DNA of 7,577 nucleotides from positions 18,724 through 26,300 of the forward strand of contig DMXI01000203.1 of NCBI GenBank assembly GCA_003483885.1, in the 5' to 3' direction. A program made the position numbers and the translations under genes. The notes under the pieces were generated by a model. The model ran no database searches. It had not been told where the DNA came from and worked only from the letters and a program-made list of their open reading frames with translations. The DNA comes from Microscillaceae bacterium (lineage in GTDB: Bacteria; Bacteroidota; Bacteroidia; Cytophagales; Microscillaceae). This document shows, piece after piece, positions 1 to 5,793 of this stretch; the stretch's first letter is position 1, and the number at the start of each line of letters is the position of its first letter.

Positions 1-42
1 CGAAACAATTCAACAATATAGCAATGGAACAATAAAATAACC

Positions 43-1149
43 CTAATCATCTGGACAAAAAACTTTGAGCAAGGCAGACTCAAGGGTCAGCCCTGGGCCA
101 AAAGCCATACTCAAGATACGTTGATCGTGATGTTCCCAGTTGAGGTCATTCAGTAAATTTTTGAGTACAAACAGCACCGTTACCGAAGACATATTTCCGT
201 ATTTGCGGAGCACATCATAAGCGGGGGAGTTGGCCTTACGGGGAATGTTTAAGCTATGCTCAATGCGTTCCAGAATACGACGTCCACCAGGATGAATGGC
301 AAACAGTTCAATGTCTGACATTTGGAGGTGGTAGTTTTGTAATAACCTTGCTACCAATGACTTGAGCTTGCCCTCGAGCAACTGAGGTACATAAGAAGAT
401 AACTTCATTTCGAATCCATAGTCTTTGATATGCCAGGCCATATCTTGTTTGCCGTCTGGTTCTAAGTCACAATAAAACCCCTCGAGCGATAAAGCTTTTT
501 GGCTTGGGGGCGAACTTTGCAGTAATACCGCAGCAGCTCCATCGGCAAAAATGGCATTGGCTACTAAATCATCGTTGTTGGTAGACTTCTGAAAATGTAG
601 GGTACACAGCTCCACCCCAATGACCAATACTTTGGCATCAGGAGTTGATTTACAAATGGCATCTGCTGCTTTAAGAGCGTTAAAGGCCGCATAGCAACCC
701 ATAAAATTGATACAAGTACGTTGTACCGATTTTTTGAGGTTAAGACGCTCTACCATTTCTATGTCCAGCCCTGGTGCATACATGCCAGTACAACTCATTG
801 TAATCAAGTGGGTGATGTTCTCTAGTGGAAAGTCGGCGGGAAGACAATCTTGAACGGCTTTTTGAGCTAGAGCACCTGCATGTTGTTCGTATTGTTGCAT
901 TCGCTGAGCAGTAGAAGGGAAGGGATCACAGGCCTGCTCAGAGTAAAAGCTAAAATCTTCGGTTTTGGCATAATCTTCCAATACTGAGTAGCGGTGATCA
1001 ATGGCCGTGGCTCGGTAGAGCATTCTGAGTTTGCGGCTTCCAACCTCATCCAGGTTAAGAAACTTGGCCATAAACTCAGCAGTTTTCTGTTGCGGAATCT
1101 TATGGGTTGGATTAGCGATTCCAATTGAATGAATGTACGTCTTTTTCAT
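43..1149 (-). CDS. Type III polyketide synthase (chalcone/stilbene synthase family)
   Basis: Homodimeric-type ketosynthase that should extend an acyl-CoA starter with malonyl-CoA in the cytoplasm and cyclise the product to a pyrone, resorcinol or phloroglucinol. The 368 residues fit the family length (about 350-400). The catalytic triad is visible: Cys152 in NFMGCYAAFNAL, His286 in AIHPGGRRIL and Asn319 in YGNMSSVTVLF. The family C-terminal signature FGPGLTLE is at 350-357, SCTG at 119-122, and FADGAAA at 201-207, whose Phe201 matches the plant CHS gatekeeper Phe215. By eye the CHS Phe265 position is Met248, so the pocket differs from chalcone synthases. The ATG is at 1149; no Shine-Dalgarno is seen. 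Starter and product cannot be read from the sequence; long-chain alkylpyrones or alkylresorcinols are common for bacterial members. The gene is alone here, as tailoring genes, if any, would lie left of base 43. Confidence 0.95.
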   Translation of the reverse strand: MKKTYIHSIGIANPTHKIPQQKTAEFMAKFLNLDEVGSRKLRMLYRATAIDHRYSVLEDYAKTEDFSFYSEQACDPFPSTAQRMQQYEQHAGALAQKAVQDCLPADFPLENITHLITMSCTGMYAPGLDIEMVERLNLKKSVQRTCINFMGCYAAFNALKAADAICKSTPDAKVLVIGVELCTLHFQKSTNNDDLVANAIFADGAAAVLLQSSPPSQKALSLEGFYCDLEPDGKQDMAWHIKDYGFEMKLSSYVPQLLEGKLKSLVARLLQNYHLQMSDIELFAIHPGGRRILERIEHSLNIPRKANSPAYDVLRKYGNMSSVTVLFVLKNLLNDLNWEHHDQRILSMAFGPGLTLESALLKVFCPDD

Positions 1150-1382
1150 GCGCCATTAAGGCTTTAGTTGAGTTACCGTGTTGATAGCAGTACAGCTTAT
1201 TTTACAAAACCGTTGTGTAGGGTACTTGCAATTAATCTATAGTTCTACAAGGAAGAACTTCGAGTAACAAATAATACTTTTATAGAATAGACTATGCACT
1301 GTACTAAATCGTAGCCAAAAAACAATGAATGATTGGACACCTTGAATTTGGTTTATCTAAGAATTAGCGGATGTTAGCCGTA

Positions 1383-1431
1383 GTTTTCGGTTCAACATTC
1401 GGTGTTCGATATTCATTATTCGAAATTTGCG
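1383..1431. repeat. Degenerate 7-bp tandem repeat (heptad array), about 7 units
   Basis: Reading on the plus strand from 1383, the sequence divides without gaps into seven 7-bp units: gttttcg, gttcaac, attcggt, gttcgat, attcatt, attcgaa, atttgcg. The consensus is RTTCNNN. The five central units (1390-1424) all keep RTTC in register and the outer two are weaker. Strict 7-base periodicity in noncoding DNA suggests an old slippage-type array. Heptanucleotide short tandem repeats are known in cyanobacterial intergenic DNA; whether this is a dispersed family in this organism cannot be seen here. Confidence 0.5.
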
Positions 1432-1607
1432 AAGCTTTTGTAATTAATTTAAAAATTAACATTTCCCCAAAAGGATTGTTCACATTTCTCAGGTTTTTAC
1501 GTATTGAGTGCAATAAACTCATCTCTGAGTTCAAATCTTTACCTGTGCAGTTATTAACAAATCACAAGAGCATTTCGTTTACCCTATGAAATTGCTGGTG
1601 GTAAAAA

Positions 1608-1644
1608 ACAGATTTCGGTTTAAAATCTGTAATTTTAAAATCTG
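1608..1644. promoter_or_regulatory. Hairpin plus 11-bp direct repeat just upstream of the first mlaE-type gene
   Basis: An inverted repeat with 8-bp arms (acagattt 1608-1615, aaatctgt 1623-1630) has a 7-base loop. Its right arm belongs to an 11-bp direct repeat, tttaaaatctg, at 1619-1629 and 1634-1644, so the left arm could pair with either copy. The cluster ends 20 bases before the ATG at 1665. It could be an operator or a 5' UTR structure with two alternative pairings. The sequence is AT-rich, so chance remains possible, and no regulator is identified. Confidence 0.3.
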
Positions 1645-1664
1645 AAACTGAACGAAAATTATAA

Positions 1665-2411
1665 ATGCAAACTTTAGGCAAGTACTTTATTTTTATCAAA
1701 AGCCTGTTTGTTAACCGAGAAAAATTTCGGGTATACATTGGCCTTACCGTTGATGAGTGTATCCGCATTGGTATCGACTCGGTGTTTATTGTAGTCATTA
1801 CCTCTACCTTTATTGGGGCAGTGGCGGCCGTACAAACCGCTTACAACCTGGTAAGCCCTGCGATTCCATTGTATGTGATTGGTACCATTGTGCGTGATAT
1901 GGCCATTTTAGAGTTTGCGCCTACCATCACCTGTATCGTATTGGCCGGAAAAGTAGGGTCTAACATAGCGGGAGGTTTGGGAACAATGCGTATTACCGAG
2001 CAGATTGATGCCATCGATGTAATGGGGATCAACGCTGCGTCTTATCTGGTATTACCCAAAATTGTGGCAGCGCTTATTACCATTCCTATGCTTTGCATCG
2101 TTGCCGGTTTTTTGTCTATTCTGGGAGGGTATATTTCAGGTACCTTGACCGATGCCCTTACCCCTTCGCAGTATATATATGGCATTCGTTGGGACTTTTT
2201 TCCTGGTAAAGTATACTTTGCTATTATCAAGTCGTTTGTATATGCTTATCTCATTGCATCCATTTCTTCTTTTAAAGGATTTTTTACCCGTGGTGGAGCG
2301 CTGGAAGTGGGCCAATCCAGTACCCGAGCGGTAACCAATAGTACCATTGCTATCTTGTTTGCCGACTACATACTGGCGCAGTTGTTAGCTGATGTACTGT
2401 TAGGACAATAA
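1665..2411 (+). CDS. MlaE/YrbE-family lipid ABC transporter permease, copy A
   Basis: Inner-membrane permease of the MlaE (YrbE, PF02405) family, which with an MlaF-type ATPase and an MCE/MlaD-type protein moves phospholipids or other lipids across the envelope. The 248 residues are near the usual 250-260. The family block runs from AGKVGSNIAGGLGTMR at 94-109 through ITEQIDAIDVMG at 110-121 to YLVLPKI at 127-133, the cytoplasmic region thought to contact the ATPase. Hydrophobic segments lie at about 37-57, 71-95, 126-160, 183-203 and 225-245, preceded by an amphipathic N-terminus (KSLFVNREKF). The ATG at 1665 is supported because copy B starts at the same residue. Copy B begins 45 bp downstream, so the two are probably cotranscribed. 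No ATPase or MCE gene is nearby, so partners must be encoded elsewhere. The transported lipid is unknown. Confidence 0.92.
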   Translation: MQTLGKYFIFIKSLFVNREKFRVYIGLTVDECIRIGIDSVFIVVITSTFIGAVAAVQTAYNLVSPAIPLYVIGTIVRDMAILEFAPTITCIVLAGKVGSNIAGGLGTMRITEQIDAIDVMGINAASYLVLPKIVAALITIPMLCIVAGFLSILGGYISGTLTDALTPSQYIYGIRWDFFPGKVYFAIIKSFVYAYLIASISSFKGFFTRGGALEVGQSSTRAVTNSTIAILFADYILAQLLADVLLGQ

Positions 2412-2456
2412 AGCAAAACCATTCAATAGAAGATACTTAAGACCTGAATATAACCC

Positions 2457-3203
2457 ATGCGTACCTTAGGCAAATACATTATCTTCATGGGAAGCTTGTT
2501 TGTAAATCGCGAAAAATTCAAAGCCTACATTCGCGTTACAGTAGACGAATGCATTCGCATTGGGGTAGATTCGGTGTTTATTGTAGCCATTACCGGAACT
2601 TTTATTGGGGCAGTAGCTACTTTACAGATTGCCTTTAATCTGGGAAGTCCAGCCACTCCTATGAGCGTAGTGGGTACTTTTGTACGGGAAATGATCTTGC
2701 TAGAGTTTGCGCCTACTTTTACCTGTATTATTCTTGCGGGTAAAGTAGGGTCCAATATTGCCGGAAGCTTGGGTAATATGCGGATTAGTGAGCAAATAGA
2801 TGCCATTGAAGTAATGGGAGTAAATGCCGCGTCTTATTTAGTATTACCCAAAATCATAGCAGCACTCTTGACCATTCCTATGCTGTGTGCATTGTCGGCT
2901 TTTTTGTCTATTCTGGGTGGTTATATAGCCGCTTCTCTTACCAGTGTAGTTACCCCCGCCGAATACATTTGGGGGGTGCGCTTCGATTTTGCTACAGGAG
3001 GCATGTACTTTGCAGGAATCAAAGTATTTACTTACGCTTTTCTGATGTCTTCTATTTCTTCGTTTAATGGTTTTTTTACCCGAGGTGGAGCCTTAGAAGT
3101 AGGCCAATCCAGCACCAAGGCGGTAACTCGTAGCACCATTGCCATTTTATTTGCTGATTATTTACTGGCATTGGCCTTTGCCGATGTATTCTTGGGACAA
3201 TAA
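2457..3203 (+). CDS. MlaE/YrbE-family lipid ABC transporter permease, copy B (tandem paralogue)
   Basis: Second MlaE-family permease of exactly 248 residues, aligning to copy A without gaps. By hand count about 182 of 248 positions are identical (73%). Conservation is uneven: about 50/60 over residues 81-140 (the ATPase-contacting block, AGKVGSNIAGSLGNMRISE onward) and 27/30 over 201-230 (SSFNGFFTRGGALEVGQSST), but only about 35/60 over 141-200, which covers later membrane segments and a loop. Both copies therefore look functional, with divergence in the lipid-facing part. The pair could form a heterodimeric permease or two alternative homodimers; that is inference. The gene ends with GQ and stop, as copy A does, and is followed by a repeat-bearing gap and a convergent amidase gene rather than the ATPase/MCE genes often found next to mlaE. 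Confidence 0.92.
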   Translation: MRTLGKYIIFMGSLFVNREKFKAYIRVTVDECIRIGVDSVFIVAITGTFIGAVATLQIAFNLGSPATPMSVVGTFVREMILLEFAPTFTCIILAGKVGSNIAGSLGNMRISEQIDAIEVMGVNAASYLVLPKIIAALLTIPMLCALSAFLSILGGYIAASLTSVVTPAEYIWGVRFDFATGGMYFAGIKVFTYAFLMSSISSFNGFFTRGGALEVGQSSTKAVTRSTIAILFADYLLALAFADVFLGQ

Positions 3204-3231
3204 TTTACTTGATAATCCTGATCTAATAGTA

Positions 3232-3391
3232 CTGGCGAAAACCCTTTGTCTTGTGTCCATTTTAGCAAACATACCATTGAAGAATTCAAAATTACTCTTC
3301 CAACAACTTGGTGCTGGCGCAAGCCTCCTGGCTTGTGTCCATTGGAGTCAATATACCCATTGAAAGATTCAAAATTACTCTTCCAACAACT
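3232..3391. repeat. Diverged tandem duplication (about 78-bp unit) overlapping the amidase 3' end
   Basis: Copy 1 is 3232-3308 (77 bp) and copy 2 is 3314-3391 (78 bp), with a 5-base spacer. By hand alignment they match at about 64 of 78 columns with one indel. The first 6 bases (ctggcg) and an internal 11 bases (cttgtgtccat) match exactly, and the last 24 bases, from ttcaaaattactc to ccaacaact, are identical. The final 17 bases of copy 2 (3375-3391) are the coding end of the minus-strand amidase, including its stop codon. Copy 1 thus carries an untranslated duplicate of that gene tail. Homology stops sharply on both sides. Confidence 0.75.
3316..3339 (+). terminator. Stem-loop between convergent genes, possible terminator
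   Basis: CAAGCC (3320-3325) and GGCTTG (3330-3335) form a perfect 6-bp stem with a TCCT loop. In plus-strand RNA the stem extends to 10 pairs (3316-3325 with 3330-3339), including two G-U pairs. It lies about 110 bases after copy B of the permease and 36 bases beyond the amidase stop, so it could end transcription from either side. No T tract follows in either direction, so a canonical intrinsic terminator is not established; it may instead be part of the repeat unit. The matching part of repeat copy 1 does not keep the stem. Confidence 0.35.
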
Positions 3392-4613
3392 CCTGAATCA
3401 CACCTAATAAAACATTGGTGCCTGCTTCTATATGTGCTGGGTGAGTAAACTCTTTGACATTGTGGCTAATGCCTGCTACGCTAGGCACGAAGATCATACT
3501 AGTAGGACAAATAGCAGCCATCATTTGGGCGTCGTGTCCAGCCCCACTGGGCATACGACGCGTGGTGTACCCTAAGTTTTGCGCATTATGTTCTACCTTG
3601 TCTATAATGCCAGCGTCAAAATCTACTGGAGCAAATTGCACCAAACTTTTAGCTACCAAAGTGACTCCTTCTTTATTGGCCAGTTCCTGGGCTTGGGTAA
3701 TGAGACTTTGGTAAGCCTGCTCTAGTAAATCGTGATTAGTATTGCGTAAGTCCACCGTAAAAACTACCTCTTGTGGTACCACATTGATGAGGTTGGGCGA
3801 AAACTGCATCATTCCTACAGTGGCTACTTGCCCCGCAAATTGTTGGCTAATTTTACGGGCAAGCGTAGCTATTTCGGCCGCTACATAGCCTGCATCATGG
3901 CGTAAGTGCATAGGGGTGGTACCTGCATGGTTGGCTACCCCTTTGAGATGAAACTCGGTCCAGTAAATCCCTTGTACTTTTTCTACTACACCAATGGTTA
4001 TGTTTTCTTGTTCCAATATGGGGCCTTGCTCAATGTGTAACTCTACAAAACTATGAAAAGGCAAATCTTGTAATTTATTTTTTCCTTGATAACCAATACG
4101 TTGCAGCGCTGACTCAAAAGAAACATGTGGTGCCTGAATAGATTGGGCGGCGTAAATCTCTTGTTGACTAATACCCTTTTTGATGTATAAACTTCCCATC
4201 ATATCAGGGGTAAAACGGGCTCCTTCTTCATTGGTAAAGTTGGCAATGGCCAGCGAACGCTTAAAATCATAGCCGTTTTCTTGCAAGGTTTGCAATGCTT
4301 CTAAACCAGCCAATACCCCCAGTGGACCATCAAATAAGCCCCCAGTAGCCACACTATCGAGGTGAGATCCTGTAACCACCATTGGCAGTTCGGGTTGACT
4401 CCCCTCTTGAACACCCAGCATATTACCTACTGCATCTATCAGTACTTTAAGATGTAAATCCTGACACCATTGTTTGAATAAATCTCGAGCAGTCTGGTCT
4501 TCTTTGCTAAGGGCCAAACGGCAAACCCCGCCTCCTGGCAATGCGCCAATTTTGCCCATATCTTGTATACGTTGGTGTAAGCGAGAGGCGTTGATGGTGA
4601 GTGATTTTTTCAT
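3375..4613 (-). CDS. M20-family Zn-dependent amidase (N-carbamoyl-L-amino acid hydrolase / allantoate amidohydrolase type)
   Basis: Cytoplasmic binuclear-metal hydrolase of the hydantoinase/carbamoylase family, which cleaves N-carbamoyl or ureido groups to release ammonia and CO2. The 412 residues are the family norm. Motifs in order: GSHLDSVATGGLFDG at 82-96 (metal ligands His84 and bridging Asp95), NFTNEEGARF at 125-134 (catalytic Glu129, ligand Glu130), ELHIEQGPILE at 191-201 (ligand His193), NHAGTTPMHLRHDA at 228-241 in the lid/dimerisation domain, SGAGHDAQMMA at 356-366, and FVPSVAGISHN at 375-385 with ligand His384 or close by. All key residues are present. Subfamily members (AllC, HyuC/AmaB, beta-ureidopropionase) are hard to tell apart by eye, so no symbol is given; no hydantoinase, allantoinase or ureidoglycolate gene is adjacent. 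Its start is 45 bp downstream of the preceding minus-strand gene, suggesting cotranscription. The last 17 coding bases lie in a duplicated repeat. Confidence 0.95.
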   Translation of the reverse strand: MKKSLTINASRLHQRIQDMGKIGALPGGGVCRLALSKEDQTARDLFKQWCQDLHLKVLIDAVGNMLGVQEGSQPELPMVVTGSHLDSVATGGLFDGPLGVLAGLEALQTLQENGYDFKRSLAIANFTNEEGARFTPDMMGSLYIKKGISQQEIYAAQSIQAPHVSFESALQRIGYQGKNKLQDLPFHSFVELHIEQGPILEQENITIGVVEKVQGIYWTEFHLKGVANHAGTTPMHLRHDAGYVAAEIATLARKISQQFAGQVATVGMMQFSPNLINVVPQEVVFTVDLRNTNHDLLEQAYQSLITQAQELANKEGVTLVAKSLVQFAPVDFDAGIIDKVEHNAQNLGYTTRRMPSGAGHDAQMMAAICPTSMIFVPSVAGISHNVKEFTHPAHIEAGTNVLLGVIQELLEE

Positions 4614-4658
4614 GGCTAATATAATGTAGTTTAAGACAGTGAATGAGCAGCAAATATA

Positions 4659-5045
4659 CTATTCGATTACACCATTTTTGTATTCTTCTAATTGAGTTTT
4701 CCAGGCGGCCAGAGAGTCGCTTTGATCTATTTGCCATTGATTGCGCCGAAAGCGATAACCAAACCATTGGCTTTCGGGCCTATTGCTGGCTTTGGCCTTG
4801 ATGCGTACATAATCATTTTCTTGAGGGCGGTAGTCAAAGTCAAAGCAATTGTGTTGGTTGAGGTTTTCTAAAATCAACGTTTGCAAGGCTTGTTCTTGCT
4901 GATTATAACGAGGGATTACTGCTCGTCCTTTGCGGTGATGTAGGGGCAAATCGGCATTGGTACGTTTGAGCTCCCAGCCAATGTCACTAGTGGCTAGTTT
5001 TTCGTCACAGGTACAAAGCTTGAAGCCATTTTGAATGTCACACAT
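4659..5045 (-). CDS. Small protein of unknown function with Cys-rich N-terminus
   Basis: I do not recognise this family. The 128-residue frame from the ATG at 5045 begins MCDIQNGFKLCTCDEK, with Cys2 and a CxC pair at 11/13. It continues with a basic patch (HHRKGRAVIPR, 36-46), an aromatic- and Arg-rich stretch (QWFGYRFRRNQWQI, 93-106) and a charged C-terminus. There is no signal peptide or membrane segment, so it is probably cytoplasmic. The frame stays open upstream to a TTG at 5093 (144 residues), but the ATG is preferred because the Cys-rich start reads as a natural N-terminus. It lies between the DUF2470 gene and the amidase on the same strand with short gaps, consistent with an operon. 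The CxC could bind a metal, but that is only a guess. An overlapping frame at 4507-4767 is a shadow. Confidence 0.65.
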   Translation of the reverse strand: MCDIQNGFKLCTCDEKLATSDIGWELKRTNADLPLHHRKGRAVIPRYNQQEQALQTLILENLNQHNCFDFDYRPQENDYVRIKAKASNRPESQWFGYRFRRNQWQIDQSDSLAAWKTQLEEYKNGVIE

Positions 5046-5121
5046 ATTTTTGAGAACTTGTAATTGGTAGGAATTTGCTTTACAGAATGCCAAGGGGCGA
5101 AAACTCCCTTGAAAATTGTGA

Positions 5122-5226
5122 CTAGTTATTTTTTAACAAAGCCCTGGCTTCCTGTAACATCTCGATAAGTTTGAAGCGAAATTCGCTGGGTTTTTCTAAA
5201 GGTATGTCGAACAAAATTTCAAAATT
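5122..5226 (-). pseudogene. Out-of-frame C-terminal continuation of the DUF2470 gene
   Basis: One frame away from the upstream gene, 34 codons follow the A6 run and end at TAG (5122-5124). They read NFEILFDIPLEKP, then SEFRFKLIEMLQEARALLKNN. This matches the expected end of a DUF2470 domain: a hydrophobic strand with a D-I-P motif, then a helix with an ARA-type ending. Adding one A to the A6 run (plus-strand T6 at 5225-5230) would join it to the upstream frame and give a 99-residue protein, close to the normal size. No start codon of its own is evident, so it is a continuation rather than a separate gene. Confidence 0.5.
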
Positions 5227-5420
5227 TTTTGTTTCCTGATTAGCTCCAAACCTTTTGCTTCAATTTTTTCTTTATCAAAACTAACTAATTCGGCATCTAC
5301 TACCCAATTGGCTTGACGAAGTCCTTTCAAAATATCAATCATAGCATCTCTATGATCTTCGTTGACGTGATCCACTGCACTATCTACAAATCTTTGCTCA
5401 AATTTTATATCTTCTGTCAT
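5196..5420 (-). CDS. DUF2470 domain protein (HugZ C-terminal-like), apparently frameshifted
   Basis: The 74-residue frame from the ATG at 5420 carries the DUF2470 hallmark VDHVNEDHRDAMIDILKG at 16-33, followed by VDAELVSFDKEKIEAKGLEL, the central strand region. This domain (PF10615) forms the C-terminal part of HugZ-type haem-degrading proteins and related flavin-split-barrel enzymes, and also occurs as a stand-alone protein of about 80-100 residues. The stand-alone role is not established, and haem binding through the HxNEDH region is only a possibility. The frame ends abruptly in ILKFCSTYL, unlike the family; the expected C-terminus lies in another frame at 5122-5226. The cause is most simply loss of one A in the run at 5225-5230, by mutation, sequencing error or an expressed slippage site. 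It is the first gene of the minus-strand cluster leading to the amidase. Confidence 0.72.
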   Translation of the reverse strand: MTEDIKFEQRFVDSAVDHVNEDHRDAMIDILKGLRQANWVVDAELVSFDKEKIEAKGLELIRKQKILKFCSTYL

Positions 5421-5461
5421 ACTTGATAAACTTTTATGGTGGGATACATTTTACTTGTGTT

Positions 5462-5525
5462 AATCGCCGTAAAACAACGCTATAGGCGATTCTGATTGAT
5501 ACTTATCATTTACAATTTATGATAA
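5462..5525. promoter_or_regulatory. Two adjacent short inverted repeats upstream of the DUF2470 gene
   Basis: AATCGCC (5462-5468) pairs with GGCGATT (5485-5491) across 16 bases, and TTATCAT (5503-5509) pairs with ATGATAA (5519-5525) across 9 bases. Both have 7-bp perfect arms. They lie 42-105 bases upstream of the minus-strand ATG, where operators or leader hairpins would be expected. The second is AT-rich and could be chance. No cognate regulator is in view. Confidence 0.25.
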
Positions 5526-5646
5526 TTGAAGGAGGATTAAAACAATAAAGTTCATATTAGATTTATAGAAGTATATCTTGGACTTATATTATTGGGTTTT
5601 TACGAAATAAAATCATTGATTTGAAAGCGAAATAGGAGTAGTGTTT

Positions 5647-5793
5647 GTGAAGAAATTATTTATATCAATCAGTATATTACTACTACCAGACATCTTAGCT
5701 AAAGTTGACAATGAGTACACAGCCAAGAACGTGATTACCTCGGTTGTGGAGATGCTAGCGAAAAAATATCTGGTAACAGCACCAGTTAGTTAA
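5647..5793 (+). CDS. Possible small secreted peptide (48 residues)
   Basis: A GTG at 5647 opens a 48-codon frame reading MKKLFISISILLLPDILA, then KVDNEYTAKNVITSVVEMLA, then KKYLVTAPVS. The start looks like a signal peptide, with two lysines, a hydrophobic core and an A-K junction near residue 18/19. AGGAG at 5634-5638 sits 8 bases before the GTG, an ideal Shine-Dalgarno spacing, though Bacteroidota rely little on this. An in-frame GTG at 5641 is an alternative. I recognise no family. It could equally be the remnant of a larger gene, or chance. Confidence 0.3.
   Translation: MKKLFISISILLLPDILAKVDNEYTAKNVITSVVEMLAKKYLVTAPVS

Larger units (their letters stand above)
1150..1664. other. 515-bp intergenic region between divergent genes
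   Basis: The region lies between the divergently transcribed PKS (minus) and first MlaE gene (plus), so it should contain both promoters. I could not place a convincing Bacteroidota -33 TTTG / -7 TAnnTTTG pair on either strand. It contains a weak 6-bp inverted repeat (AGTTCT 1241-1246 / AGAACT 1254-1259), an AT-rich near-palindrome around 1441-1460, a heptad repeat array and a repeat/hairpin cluster (the last two listed separately). An open frame at 1371-1589 has no recognisable protein character and is not called. Confidence 0.6.

Noticed and set aside
1437..1467. TTTG (1437-1440) followed after about 17-19 bases by TAACATTT, resembling a Bacteroidota promoter
   Set aside because: The -7 element matches the TAnnTTTG consensus poorly, and it lies in AT-rich DNA where such matches are expected by chance.
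1371..1589. 72-codon plus-strand open frame in the region upstream of the MlaE genes
   Set aside because: It runs through the heptad repeat array, has no recognisable motif, and its sequence reads like translated AT-rich noncoding DNA.
3139..3363. 74-codon plus-strand open frame across the end of MlaE copy B and the repeat region
   Set aside because: Its first part is a shadow of the permease gene and the rest translates the duplicated repeat; no protein signature.
3232..3391. CRISPR array interpretation of the two repeats
   Set aside because: Only two imperfect units separated by 5 bases, with no spacer-sized unique sequence and no cas genes.
4507..4767. 86-codon minus-strand open frame bridging the amidase and the 128-residue protein
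   Set aside because: It overlaps two better-supported frames on the same strand and has no family features.
5091..5093. TTG as an earlier start for the 128-residue protein (giving 144 residues)
   Set aside because: The in-frame ATG at 5045 gives a more natural N-terminus; the upstream 16 residues show no motif. Not excluded.
5529..5535. AAGGAGG, a perfect Shine-Dalgarno core on the plus strand
   Set aside because: No ATG, GTG or TTG with a usable open frame follows at a suitable distance; the frame there closes within a few codons.
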